Origin: Acanthosepion lycidas
Lineage: Eukaryota; Mollusca; Cephalopoda; Sepiida; Sepiidae
NCBI GenBank assembly: GCA_963932145.1
Contig: OZ010586.1
Span: 75,039,087 to 75,103,086, forward strand
Reading direction: 5' to 3'
DNA: 64,000 bases
Shown here: positions 32,720 through 44,310 of the stretch, piece after piece
How positions within the stretch are numbered: the first letter of the stretch is position 1
Layout of the letters: the number at the start of each line of letters is the position of its first letter
Made by a program: the position numbers and the translations under genes
Notes under the pieces: model-generated
What the model was told of the DNA's origin: nothing
Databases searched by the model: none
The model's input: the letters and a program-made list of their open reading frames with translations, nothing else

Positions 32720-34180
32720 TTAGCCTTTGAAAAATCGACTTTTAATTATCTGTTTATAGAAGAATTTTTCAAGTAAAATTGTGAAACTACCGAATATCAA
32801 TTTAACCGATAATCCAAATAAAAGTTCTCGTGAATTCGTTTTTAAATAAAAAGTTGGCAGATTTCAGTTTCATATAATCAATAACAGTCTTTGCTTGGCC
32901 AACCGAAGGAGCCAATAAACACGTCATGCTTACGTACATTTTATAATGCATACACTATGTTCTTAAAATAAAGTAACGCATTTTTTTTACATTGTGGGAA
33001 ATGTATCTCTGTGTTCAAATTTCAGTCCCTCAACGAAAACTGAAGTGTTTTCAAATTCGCAAATTAATATGTGGCACTTTTTAAAGAGGTCACTATGCAG
33101 AAAAGAAAGATTGACAATTGTACTCGCAAAGGAGGGGATTTTCTTACGTCGGGTTCAGCTTTGATGCAGCTGGTGTCCGAGGCAAGACAAAAAATAACTT
33201 TCTGTCCGCTCACTCGAATGGAAATAGGAGGCACAAGGCTGTGTTTAAAGTTGGAATCTCACGCATATATTGATTTTATCCAAACTCTCCTCTTAAATGC
33301 AGTGCATGGGGTTCTATCCGGAATAGGTGACATAGGGTTGAACGTATTTTTAACATGATTGAGAATGAAAAAAGGAAAGTGTATTTTACTTCTTAAAATC
33401 TTTTATTACCACGTGTCCTCGCCTTACTGAATTTTCACGGTATTCATATTTGAATTTTCTGATGAATACTACTTCCGAATAATCAAATAAGCTCCTTGCG
33501 AATTTTACGATTATAAAATAGCCTTGGAAATTCCCCTATTGCTTTATCAAATATTTGAGCTTAACAACTTTAACAAAATATTGCAGTAACAACAATGAAT
33601 AAGAATTCAAATAATTATTAAATTTTAAAGAAGTACGAGGGTACAAATGAAAAAAATTCACAATTGGAAATTTCCCATTTCACTGAACAGACGTGAAGCA
33701 CATGAGATTGTGTTCGCCTCTTCGAGCTTCCAACTCCATTTCTTTCTTACTTTTCCTAAAACCAAAGAGCACTTTTGATATATATTTTATTCCATCTCTC
33801 CTGGCAATCAACCAAGAATAGCCCTTTGTTTTCCTGAAGTAACCGCAGGGAAAAACGTACGCGCTAACTGATTAATTAAAGAACAACGAAACAACAACAT
33901 GGTATTTTACGCTCGAATTTGAAGTCAAAACCTTTGGTAAAAAAAAGGAGATAAATGCCTAAAATATTTGGTATGCTTTAAGTACAAGTCTAAATAAGTT
34001 ATTATTATTCGATTTGGTATCCTTTCCGATGCTTAGATGTTTCAGTCAAGTGATATGGTCGTGCCTTAACTCCTACCCGGAGCTTAATGCCACAGCACTT
34101 TCCTCGGCACCTAAGCTGTTGCAAACGGCGATGCCACCTGAACAAACTCAGTGATGTCAGGCATCTCTAATACTTCTTAG
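32720..34180. other. No recognised family; one unassigned ORF
   Basis: AT-rich. An ORF at 33071-33358 (+, 95 aa, starting MALFKEVTMQKRKIDN) has no known motif and no splice context. I see nothing else. Confidence 0.35.
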
Positions 34181-34181
34181 G

Positions 34182-34186
<5 letters not shown>

Positions 34187-34227
<41 letters not shown>
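34187..34227. repeat. (TTA)n microsatellite
   Basis: Pure trinucleotide tract. Confidence 0.95.
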
Positions 34228-34230
<3 letters not shown>

Positions 34231-34384
34231 TCTCCAATATTTATCAACACTTACAGAAAAGCGCGGTTTAAAAAAAGAAAAGGGAAAGAAAAGAAAATGT
34301 TTCACAATATTCAACAATATTTTAATAATATGTCTGTCAAATACTATGTCTTTTCTTTTCCTTTTCTTAAATTATGCTCTTTTT

Positions 34385-34668
34385 TTTAATCAGATTTAGA
34401 ACAAGCAAGGCAGTAAGTAAAACCACTAAGACACAAGTATTTACTGGGAGGGAAAGAATTAGAAATCAGGGTCATTATTAAGGAGAAAGAGCAATAGAAG
34501 AAGAATCAGGAGGACAGTAGTTAACGATTGGAATTGCATTTAAATTTTTGAAGATTAAAGTTTAACTGGAGAGCATGGAACTGGAAGAGAGTTACACAAG
34601 CGAGAAGTGCGAGACAATAAACTGTTAGCATAGAACTTGCATTATATCTAGCCAATTCAACTGTAAAT
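34385..34668 (-). pseudogene. CR1/jockey-like LINE, 3' end (right of the AT-rich insertion on its own strand)
   Basis: Reversed, it carries the 3' tail (gtgtcttagtggttttactg) and the block encoding LWNSLP. It stops at ctgtaaat, where the AT-rich element was inserted; the same LINE resumes at 36358. Confidence 0.8.
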
Positions 34669-36349
34669 TAGGTACCTCCACTTTTTTGCGGAAAACAGCA
34701 TAGCATAATGAAAAAGGCAACAAACTTAATAAAAACAAGGTTTTATTGTCAAAATGTTTATGTTGTTATTAAGAGGAAAGAAGACCAAAGTATTTTTTGA
34801 TTTATTTTTTTTTTCTTTTTCCTTTCTAGCACGTTCGAAAACACATTGATTTAGAAATACTTGCAAAAATCAAATAATTGTCGTATTTTATTGAAACTTT
34901 CAGGACTTATTCGCAAATGAATGAAATTATTTTCAAATATTTTTGTTTTAGAAAATCTTGGTAAATTTATTTTTTTTACATATTTAATTTCATGAAATTT
35001 CGCGAAATTCCTTTTTATTTCCAGATTTTTTTTATTAGTTAAAAGTAGGACTCCTGGGAGAATATAAATCATCAAATTTTTTTTTTCTTTTTTTTTTTTT
35101 TCAAAATTTTGCTATTCTTACTGGAAAACAGCTCAGAATAGTAAACTAAAAAAATGTATCAAACTATGACATTATTTAATTAGTAAAGCTTTTAATTGCT
35201 TTTGCAAATAAGTTATATTTAGGACACTATTGTCTGAAGAAATAAATTTTTTTCGATGGATAATGAATCTTTACAATAATTTTTTCATTTTTAAAAAATT
35301 TTAATTATAATAATTTATAATAATTTAAAAGTCGTTTAAAATTCTGTATTACTTTATTTCTTGTATGTGATATTGTAATTAGGTGGAAACGATATTTACA
35401 AATCCAAAATTGAAAAAATTAATAAACGTCGTTTTACTGTTAAATTTTTAAGATATTTTTTCATTTTTTATTTTTCCCTTTTTTATCTATGATAGCCTAA
35501 ACATGATATTATTATGAAAAGGTCACGTGCGTGGATTGAAGAAAATAGAAAGGTGTTTTTTTAGCTAATGCTAATTAAAGTTTATTAACTATTAATGATT
35601 AAACAATAGTTTAAATATTATAAAAAGATTTCCAGATCAATGTGTTAATTTTCTTGCATACTTATCTTTATTTTAATTTCATCTGTTATTAAATTTTAAA
35701 ATTAATTTAAGAAAATTTTATAGTATTTTAATTTTTTTTCATAAAGTATCTTCAGACGTGACTAAAAGTCAAAAAATATTAGATAATTGCTGAAAATATG
35801 TTAATTTGTAAAAATTTGTAGGTAGTTAAAATTAAAAAAATGGCCTCACTTAAATTTCGTAAATTTATGTCATTTCTGGTCATCCATACTAGCTGTCATC
35901 ACCTCAGAACTTATCGATACGTCAATAAAGATGAAAGAAGAAGTGGACTCCTTTGTTAAGAAATGCTTGTATATTACTTTTTTATGCTATAAGTAAGTAA
36001 TGTTTATTTCAAATCAGATTAATTTAACTTTAAATTTGCCAATTTTACTCAAATAACGTGTCACAAATATATATTTTATTTTTTGAAATTTTTGTTTACA
36101 AATTTCTTAAAATTAAGAAAATGACCGCTTTTAATAAAATTTTCTGAAATTGGCCAAAAATTTGATATTTTGATCGATATAATTTCTATTTGAAATACAC
36201 CAGAATATTTTACTTACTGGAAATAGTAAATTTAATCATTTACCTTTCAATTAAAGCTAAAATGAAATTTTCAAGAATGCCTTTTCATTTTTAAAAATTC
36301 ATTTTAAACCATACGTCGAAAATTTACATCGAATTAGTGGAAGTACCTA
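34669..36349. mobile_element. AT-rich TIR element, complete copy (1681 bp), no ORF
   Basis: Flanked by the 8-bp duplication ctgtaaat (34661-34668, 36350-36357). Ends are taggtacctccact on the left and agtggaagtaccta on the right, a 14-bp terminal inverted repeat with one mismatch. It interrupts a CR1-like LINE whose intact sequence (ctgtaaattgatgaga) is seen uninterrupted at 6580-6600 on the other strand. The interior is very AT-rich with no reading frame, so it is non-autonomous. The 8-bp TSD suggests the hAT superfamily. Related copies lie at 13065 and 46850. Confidence 0.85.
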
Positions 36350-36357
36350 CTGTAAAT

Positions 36358-37860
36358 TGATGAGACCTTGTTGCCAATCTAGTACTGCCTTTAAATTCAT
36401 AAAGGCTAGGTACCATAGCGAAGAGTTCATCCGAACAATTACCACTAAAGTATTTATAGAAAAAGCACAAGGAAAGCAATCTTATGGGGGTGGGAAAGTG
36501 ACTGAAGTTGAGATGCCAGGTCAGGACCAATAATATTGTTGATTCTTTTTTGTATTTTTTCAAGAATCTTCAAATATATAGCAGGTACACCGGACTATAT
36601 CTGACAGCAATATTCTAAGTATAGGTGAATGGTAGACTTAAAGATATGTAGGATAGGAGATAAAAATTGTCTCGCACGACACAATGAACCAACTTTCTTA
36701 GCAGCAGACTGATTCAATATAGTCTTTTTACTTCATGCCAGCAGAGAATGTTAGCCCAAGGAGCCGTAACAAGTCACTTTCCTAGGGGCGGGCATCAGCA
36801 ATACTAATGGATGATAGAAAGGCGTCTCTCAGATGATTAACAGAGAGCAGTTTAGTTAGGAAGCATTAAAATTTACAAGCCATTCTTTACCTCAGTTAAC
36901 AATAGACTGTAAGTCGCTTTTGACATCAGCCGCCAATTTGACCTTATCGAACTGATCAAGACTTACTATTGAGACAGGAGTAAATAGTTGTGACACCAGC
37001 ATAGATACCAAGTTGAGAGCTGATGCCATCAGGAAGATCGTTAATAAAAATTAAAAACAAAGTAGGGTCAAGGACAGACATGGCGGACACCTGCTTGATA
37101 GACTCCACAATAATTATTAATACATCATCAGTTGACCTAGAGAAACGAAAGCCATATTGTTTGTCTGAATGTGAGATGCTTAACTAATTCAGCATTGATT
37201 ACGGTCTCTAGTATTTTACCAAAAAGAGGTAGAAGGATAATAGGACGATTGTTGAAAAGGTCGGATTTTTCTTAAAGACAACAACACATGAGGATTTTCA
37301 ACAATCAGGAAAGCCAGAGGTAGCGAAGCATTTAATTATATAGTTTAGAGAGAACTGGAGCTAGTCCAGGAGCACGCTTCTTAAGGACTATTGCAGGGAT
37401 ACTATCAGGTCCACAGGCTTTTTGGGGATCGAGATTAGACATAATAGCAGAAACCAAAGAAGGCTTTATATACATATCACTCAACAGAGACTCAATTCTC
37501 AGTAGGAAGTTAGAGAAGGATATTCCAGATGAATCAAGAGTATGGTTTAAAGGGAATTTACGGGCGAGATATTCTGCATTATCAGTTAAAACCTCCAATT
37601 GATTGAAGAGAGTAGAAAGAGAAAACTCTTATTTGAATACACTATTACAGTGCTGCCAGTAATCACGAGAGCCAAAGTTGTTACATGCAATACGGTGCCT
37701 CATTCTCTCAGCAAACAAAGACTTAGCTCTTTCGAAGGCACGTTTACATTTATTACATGCGTTCACTAATAGGCGTCTGTTATGATCGGAACTCTCACGC
37801 TGGTATATATTGGAAGAGTTACGTCAACCATTTGTTAATCTGGAGTAGATTGAGATCATG
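36358..37860 (-). pseudogene. CR1/jockey-like LINE, RT-bearing part
   Basis: Minus strand, in order: RNIMTTMISIYSRL, CNKCKRAFERAKSLFAERMR, NFGSRDYWQHCNSVF, the frame EVLTDNAEYLARKFPLN...MSNLDPQKACGPDSIPAIVL (RT block 1, 37332-37598), later RT blocks in broken frames, then the C-terminus (FYKYFSGNCSDELFAMVP). The gap to 34668 is the AT-rich insertion. Many stops; no endonuclease. Confidence 0.8.
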
Positions 37861-37889
37861 GTGGTCATAATGTTACGCCGAATAAGAAT

Positions 37890-38545
37890 TGGGACATGAA
37901 TTTTTTAGCAGAAACCGAACCCATTGTTTTTTGAAAGATAGTAAACATAACTTGAAGAAGCCAGAAATACTGCCAAAATAGTGTTCAACATTGTTAAACG
38001 CTGTCATTTTTTTCATAGGGGCGTTTCTCTTAGATGGTACTGCTATGTTCAATAAGCATACACTTCCAGAATTTCTTGTCTTTTTATGGTAATACCAGGT
38101 CTACTGTTTTTATTTATCTGTCAGTTTGAATTAGCATGTCCCAGAGGATAGTTACATCATTATTTTGGGTAACTGTATCTGGTTGACGCTCATACCATCT
38201 CTCAGTGGTTTCGATTTTGTGCTTCTTGCATATCTTCCAGTGCACATTTGTCGCTACCTTGTTATGTCTGGATATATTCATTTTTTGCTAGTTCCGGACA
38301 TCCTGAGATTATATGGTCGACGGTTTCATCAAATTTTCCGCAGATCCTGCATTTTGGGTTAGTACCATTCTTGATTATGAGATAGTGATAAAATCTGTTT
38401 GCGAAGCTTTGGCCCTGAGCTGCAATAATTAGGCCATAGTTGAGTCCATAGGTAAGCATTGGTTGTGATAATACTTGAATCAACATGTTAAAATTGGTAG
38501 TATCTATACCTGAATCTCCAGATAAATACTGGTACTGCATAAATC
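37890..38545 (-). pseudogene. R2-like LINE, C-terminal domain
   Basis: Frame 38262-38540 reads SFANRFYHYLIIKNGTNPKC then RICGKFDETVDHIISGCPEL and AKNEY, the CCHC-type finger of R2-clade LINEs (C-x2-C-x7-H-x4-C). Downstream in broken frames follow HNKVATNVHWKICKKH, ERWYERQPDTV and TILWDMLIQTDR, the endonuclease-side block of that group. Truncated at both ends. Confidence 0.75.
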
Positions 38546-38764
38546 ATCATTTGATAAAGGTGAATCAGTATAACGAATAATTATTCAAGTTAAAATAAAG
38601 AACTCGTGAAAGTACACAATATTACTTTAACAGATAATCAGTTGTGGTCAAATATAAGGTCTGTTTCCGTAGCAGGATATTTATCTTATTTTATGAACAC
38701 AGCATATTCATTGTAAAAAGGACTTAGCAAATTATTTAAAACTGAAACCTGTCTACTTTTTACC

Positions 38765-39800
38765 TAAACACGGAATTCTTCAATGTCTCGACGATAGAAA
38801 TCACTTGGTTTTGACTCGAAAAATGCATCCAAACTACGTTTTAAGTTCCACATCATTATTGAACGAAACACGTCACAAATTGTTAAAAAACGGCCAAAAA
38901 AGGTGGTATTCTAAGGTGCTAAATCAAGAGAATACGTTGGGTGTGGCAGAAATTCCCAACTTCTTTACTTGCATCTTTGGTCATGTTAGCGACGGTAGGG
39001 GCAAGCATTGCTATGTTGAATAATCACACTGTATCGCCGGTCAGGATTTTTCGACTGAATTGCCACTTTGAGCCCCTGTTCATTTGTTCAACATACAGCT
39101 TAGCATTAACATTTCATTGCTTTGAAGTATTCCATAGTAAATTATTCATTGTCACTCCATCCAAACACAGACCATTCGCTTGTGTGGATGAAGCTCTGGC
39201 TTGGTTCGTGGTGTGGCCTGCTTGTTGGGACTCACCCGTTCTTTCCTAGTCTTCATATTCACGTAAAGACACCATTTTCGTCTCCGGTAATAATACGGTA
39301 AAGGAATCTTTCTTTTTTGTATATACGAATAGCTTGCTGTCTAGTGAGTAGGCTGGAGGCAATGGAGGAGAGTTAAATTTTTTTTTCTCTCGGTCAATGA
39401 ATGTAGCACCAATGCGTCATTTTTCTTGACATTCCTCAATGAGAGAAGATGACGAGCGACAGTATCACGAGAGATTGCCACCTTCTGAGCCAATTCCTTA
39501 GTATTCTGGCGCAGTTCTTTCTTACTCAGAATATGCAATTGGTTCTTGTGAAAGTGAACAAGCCGGCCAGTTTGCGGAGAGTCAGAGATTTCGAACTTCC
39601 CCTTCTTGAAACGAGAAAAATGATTGTGCCATTCTGCCAGTAATGAAGTCATCTATGTTCACAACTCAAATGTCTCGAAGAGCTTTGACAGCTTTGTGAA
39701 CTTTAATGAATAGCAAAGATGTTGAACATGCTCATTCTTGTCTGCTAGGCATTCCATCTCAAATTGGCATCTAATCTGAAATAAAATTTCAATAACGTTA
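38765..39800 (-). pseudogene. mariner transposase relic (SETMAR/Hsmar1-like)
   Basis: Minus strand: an open frame LLAEWHNHFSRFKKGKFEIS, DSPQTGRLV, NTKELAQKVAISRDTVARHL; then in broken frames FLYRIITGDEN (first Asp present), HSNACPYRR where HDNARPH is usual (second Asp lost), YSLDLAP then a stop where the third Asp follows, and DFYRRDIEEF near the end. The left boundary may be the mariner-like acaacctaata at 39886, adjoining a (TA)n tract. Confidence 0.8.
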
Positions 39801-39890
39801 GAGTTACTAAGATGAAACAATGATACAAAAGATTATTCTTCGAGATCATTCGCAGAACATCAGAAAAAACGAACGAATATATATAACAAC

Positions 39891-39893
<3 letters not shown>

Positions 39894-39966
<73 letters not shown>
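39894..39966. repeat. (TA)n microsatellite
   Basis: TA tract of about 70 bp. Confidence 0.95.
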
Positions 39967-39970
<4 letters not shown>

Positions 39971-39992
39971 GGACAAAGTCCGACAGTTATTT

Positions 39993-40253
39993 TAAGACAT
40001 TTTTTTATGTTTCTACCTTCTTTTATAGATACAAATATTTAAGTAAATGCTCTGTTTATAATAAACAGTATTAACAACATTTTATCGGCCTGAATGTCCG
40101 AGAAATTTGTCGGAGGACGCATATCTTCTATGAAAATTTCTCGAACATTCAGGCCAGTAAATGTTGTTAATATTGTTTATTATAAACAGAGCATTTACTT
40201 AAATATTTTATCTATAAAAACATAAAAATCTATATAAACATAAAAAATGTCTT

Positions 40254-40255
<2 letters not shown>
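39993..40255. repeat. Long inverted repeat (arms about 115-120 bp) between two (TA)n tracts
   Basis: Left arm (about 39993-40108) and right arm (about 40132-40255) share aagtaaatgctctgtttata, taataaacag and cggcctgaatgt with their reverse complements, differing by a few indels. The spacer is about 24 bp (tcggaggacgcatatcttc). cctgaatgtccgag...ggacg at the centre faintly resembles the hammerhead-like cores elsewhere. A second TA tract follows at 40257-40287. Confidence 0.85.
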
Positions 40256-40289
<34 letters not shown>

Positions 40290-40659
40290 TAATACAAATA
40301 TAAAATTTGTCACATAACTGATTGATTTTACCTTCAGCATCTCGGATCTAGAGTTTTGTAGATGAATCCTCCAGTAATTGTTCCGTTCAGGAGATATCCG
40401 ATTTCAGCAAAAGTGAATGATACACCGCCATACATTGTATACTTAGAGAAACATAACTATTATGCAACAATATTTCCTTAAGGTCAAAGTAATTTCTAAA
40501 TTGACTTAAGTCTCATGTAACCGATTATATGTTACAGGACTAGGAAGAAACTTCACGTATCCGTGTTGAATTAACCATTCGCTGAATATCAATAATTTAA
40601 TATTATTCCCTTTGTTCTTTCTTTTATTCTATGTTATTCTATTCATTTGTCTTGCCTTT

Positions 40660-40703
40660 CTCTCTCTCTCTTTCTTTCTTTCTCTCTCTCTTTCTCTCTC
40701 TCC
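40660..40703. repeat. (CT)n/(CTTT)n pyrimidine tract
   Basis: Polypyrimidine tract ending ctctctccag, which could serve as a splice acceptor. Confidence 0.8.
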
Positions 40704-40771
40704 AGCAAGGTCTTGGATGCATAAGCGTTTCAATTATCAACTCTACGGAAGACAATCTAAGGCATCTCTGA

Positions 40772-40900
40772 ATGGAGAAGGTAGAGGACCCTTTCGACGA
40801 CACTGTAGCAGACAACGAGCTTTCACTTCGGCTGGCGGCTCTAATGCCAAAATCAGACGATATCGACGGATCTTCTTCCACAAAAAACTTCTTCAGATGA
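40772..40900 (+). CDS. Short unrecognised ORF with protein-like composition
   Basis: 42 codons from ATG 40772 (a TGA immediately precedes) to TGA at 40898-40900: starts MEKVEDPFDDTVADNELSLR, continues LAALMPKSDDIDGSSSTKNF. The acidic, low-Lys composition is unlike random AT-rich translation. A good acceptor lies 65 bp upstream but no donor is apparent. The opposite strand and another frame are also open here, so coding status is doubtful. Function unknown. Confidence 0.2.
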   Translation: MEKVEDPFDDTVADNELSLRLAALMPKSDDIDGSSSTKNFFR

Positions 40901-41039
40901 ACCACATTATATTTTGGGATATGGACAACTGGGCGTGTTTCTTTCAGCGGCTAAGACATCCCTTGCCTGACAAAACTTTTGTATGGGGCTTCCATTGCAC
41001 AAAGTGGAAGCCTCCAATACGGTGAGTTCAGCTTTACTA

Positions 41040-41384
41040 TTATAGATTTTTATCTGCCGTGTCTCTTCAGTAAGAGGGCGACCATGGCTCTCGATAACTT
41101 CCTGTTCTTTGTAACTCTTAATAAGGTTTGTTATTTCGCTACCACTCCTAATCCCTGAACTTCCAACCATTTACACAAGCTCGTTAGGTAGGTTTCCTCT
41201 GGCCTTCTTGCATTCAATATGGCATGACTCTTCAAGCATTTCTTTTTTCATCATGTGTCGCAGAAACTATCCTTAAAAATTCATCGTTATTCACATGTTC
41301 AGTCTATGATATTTTCAGCATCCTTTTGCAGAATCACACTTCTGTTGCCTCATCTCTCTTCTTGATCCACCATTCACTGCCATA
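41040..41384 (-). pseudogene. LINE-B, 3' part
   Basis: Reversed, it reads YGSEWWIKKRDEATEV, TEHVNNDEFLRI, then decayed copies of the KEGLEN and RGKQR blocks, ending with the ...KRHGR-like terminus (cacggcagat). It ends at a 13-bp-arm hairpin. Confidence 0.7.
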
Positions 41385-41403
41385 TTCTTATATGGCAGTG
41401 AAT
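41372..41403. repeat. Hairpin where LINE-B sequence reverses direction
   Basis: Arms attcactgccata (41372-41384) and tatggcagtgaat (41391-41403). The right arm and what follows (attgaacaatctcctga) are LINE-B sequence in the opposite orientation. Confidence 0.75.
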
Positions 41404-41989
41404 ATTGAACAATCTCCTGATCACCACTGTTTTCTTTTTTCTTTTTTTTTTTTTCTAGTGAAACTTTCCTAGGATTGAAAAAAGTACAAAATATTAACAG
41501 TGGGCATTTCCTCATTGGAATAATGACTTTAGCATTGTTTATCCACCGTTTACAATACAACTATAATGCTTTCTTTAATATGGCACTAGATCAAAAGCTA
41601 GTGGTGTATCTAGAGTTTGTGTCGCCCGAAGCGGTCATAGCATTTAGCACCTGTCTAAACAACGTTCCGAAACTAGAAAATATTCTACAAAATATAAAGA
41701 AGCATTACGATTACAGCTAATTTGTTTCGCTTTGATTGCAAACAAAAATAGGAAAATGGAAATAACATATATAAAACTAAGTAAAAACAAGTATTTTTAG
41801 TAAATAAAGATTTTTAGGAAAAGACGATATTATATTACCAATATAGGTACTATGAAAAAGTCAAAGTGTAACGCTTAGTGTAAATGTCATGTGTATTACT
41901 TAAAACCATAAAATGAATTTAAGAAAAAATGGCAGAAATCGAACAAGGGGAAAAAGTGGCATGATGCATGATACTTCTTTGGAGCTAAT

Positions 41990-42165
41990 AATAGTTTAGT
42001 GAGAGAAGTCTTACTAATTAACCGCAAGCTGGAGGAGAAGATGTAGATTCATACCTTTCCCAAGGGTATTTGCATGTCAGTGAATGTAACGAACCCAACG
42101 GGAATTGAAACTCGTATCTCCGATTAACAATTCCGAGCCATTATCCATTACACCACCCGCACATC
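41990..42165 (-). repeat. SINE-A copy, antisense
   Basis: Contains tcttactaattaaccgcaag, tagattcatacctttccc, gggaattgaaactcgtatct (B box reversed) and cattacaccacccgcacatc (A box reversed). Confidence 0.6.
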
Positions 42166-42594
42166 CAAACTTTCAGAACCCCCTCATACACACACGCAAA
42201 CAAACTTGGTACCAGAGATGGATCGTTCTCCCGTCAATGTCACTTACAGTAACTGTCACCTTTCTAAATATTAGAAGCATGTTTAACCGATTGGTGACCA
42301 CCATTTTTTGAACTGTGGTCGTTAATGTCGAGATTTTTATAATTAACAAGGGTTTTTTTTTAATAATTCATAGCGGATTTTACGATAGAAATTAATGGAT
42401 TAACATTTGTAATCAACGGAAGAAACTCACTGCTGTAAGCGTGGTTTGAACTGTTGATCCTTTTATTTAACTATGGTTGCTGTTTCTTTTATTACTAAGT
42501 ATGGTACAAAGTAAAAGTTCCTAATACCGCTTATTAACACCCATCTTAAGTAGAGATTTTCCAAGCGTAGCTTAGATGTGGAACAAGGCCGAAA

Positions 42595-42695
42595 GTATGG
42601 GGCATCCAGTGAGGATCGAACTCACTTTTCAGTAGTAACTAATCTAGCAAGACAAGCTTGCTAACCATTACACCACGCCGAGGTGCCCTTCACCC
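42595..42695 (-). repeat. SINE-B copy, antisense
   Basis: Reads ggggcatccagtgaggatcg, aactcac, then acaagcttgctaaccattac and accacgccgaggtgccc, i.e. a reversed SINE-B with clear A and B boxes. Confidence 0.65.
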
Positions 42696-42841
42696 ATCTT
42701 AAGTAGTGATCATTCAGATGCTACTTAAATGAGGTAGACAAACGAGAACATTGTTTTCAATATAATTTGATCGCAAATCGTTAATTTTCTTTCGATAGAA
42801 ATATGTGAAATTTTCTCCGAGTAAAGTTTTCATCTGTGTGA

Positions 42842-42896
42842 TTTTTGGTGTTTTTCGTTGAAGACAATTTGGTCGTCAAGGGAAAAACACCAAAAA
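42842..42896. repeat. 14-bp-arm inverted repeat
   Basis: tttttggtgttttt and its reverse complement, 27 nt apart. Function unknown. Confidence 0.6.
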
Positions 42897-42899
42897 GTA

Positions 42900-43290
42900 C
42901 TTGTGCCGAGCACAATAGGTAGAGAATGACTTGAATAAAATAGTTCAGTGTTTGGAATAAATCTAATTAACTAAAATAGTGAGACAATCTGATCAAAATA
43001 TTGTCACCAACACATTCCTCACTGAAGAATCAGATAACCATATTGTTGTTACTTTATCTACCGTTAATTGTAATTAGATTTATTATATTCCGTGTTAATA
43101 GGAATATATACTTGAAGAACAAGGTGGATAAAAAAAGTAAAGGTTTATTGTAAAAAAAACCCAAAAAAAACAAAAAAAACAGTACAATAAGAATAAAAGT
43201 AATAGTTATGCACAAGGCCGTCGCAAGTCAATACAGTAGTGACGGCTACTATTGCAAGGTCGGTAGTTCTCGCGTAAGTCTGAGTCGTAC
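42900..43290. other. No recognised content
   Basis: AT-rich sequence leading up to the tandem array; no ORF or repeat family recognised. Confidence 0.4.
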
Positions 43291-43293
43291 TCA

Positions 43294-44310
43294 ACAGATC
43301 CCAGCTAGTAATATTTACCAATCTCCCCACGGGGTAGGATGTGGCACAAGGCAGAATTTAATGTGGAGCAATCCGAGCCCGTAGGCTCGGTCAAAAATTC
43401 TCCGTAAACGCCGCATAAACGGGTTCGGGTCTGTCTACCTCCCCCGACGAGACTTTGATCTTCGGTATAGCCTCGCCTGGGTTCCACTCTGCTCGAAGGC
43501 AGAGAGTTTGAGAGCACAGCTAGAACAGATCCCAGCTAGTATATTTACTAACCTCCCCATGCGGTCAGATGTGGCACAAGGCCGGGTTTAATGTGGAGCA
43601 TCCGAGCCCGTAGGCTCAACCAAAAATTCCCGTAGACTCCATATAAAATGGGGTGGGGTAGCTGTTTCCCGAGAAGAGAATCTGTCCTTCGACATAGCCT
43701 CGTGAGGGGATCCTCTCTGCTCGTAGGCAGAGAGTTTGACAAGCATAGCTGGAACAGATCCCAGCTAGTCGGTATTTACTAGTCCCCCCACCACGAGGGT
43801 AGATGTGGCACAAGGCCGAGTTAAACGTGAGACATCCGAGCCCTTAGGCTCGGCCAAAAATTTCCCGTAGAACCCGCATAAACGGGATCGGGTTGGTCTA
43901 CCTCCCCGAACGAGACTCGGCCCTTTGGCAGAGCCTCATCCGGGTTCCTCTCTGCCTGAAAGAAGAGAGTTCGACCGTCTAGCTGGAACAGATTCCAGCT
44001 AGTATATATGCCAACTGCCCCACGCGATCGGATGTGGCACAAGGCCGAATTTAACGGTCTACTACCTATGCCGAAGTGCAGAGTCTCGTCTGGGTTCCTC
44101 TCTGCCCGTATAGCTGAAAAGATTTCAGCTAGTATATTTAGCCCCCCCCACTCCCCCGTGGGTTGCATGTAGCACAAGACTGGGTTTAACGTAGGATCTC
44201 CGAGCCCGTAGGCTCAGCCAAAAATATTCCCTTTCGAACGCGTATAAACGGACGAGGCTCCGCCGAAGGGCAGAATCTCGTCCGGGTTCCTCTTTGCCCG
44301 GAGGCTCTTT
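43294..44310. repeat. Tandem array of about 230-bp GC-richer units
   Basis: Unit starts (acagatcccagctag or close variant) are at 43294, 43525, 43754, 43988 and about 44115: three full periods of 231, 229 and 234 bp, one internally deleted unit, and a last partial unit. Conserved parts: gatgtggcacaaggc, the stem-loop ccgagcc-cgta-ggctcgg, a cgagac segment, and ctctctgc-(loop)-gcagagag near the end. Units differ by 10-20% by eye, so it is not recent. Base composition differs sharply from its flanks. A related single unit is at 57269. No hammerhead core was found in the units. Confidence 0.9.

Noticed and set aside
43294-44310. Hammerhead ribozyme or retrozyme in the tandem array
   Set aside because: Searched both strands of the units by eye for CTGANGA followed by GAAA. 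The cgaaac/cgagac words present are not preceded by a CTGANGA box at a plausible distance.
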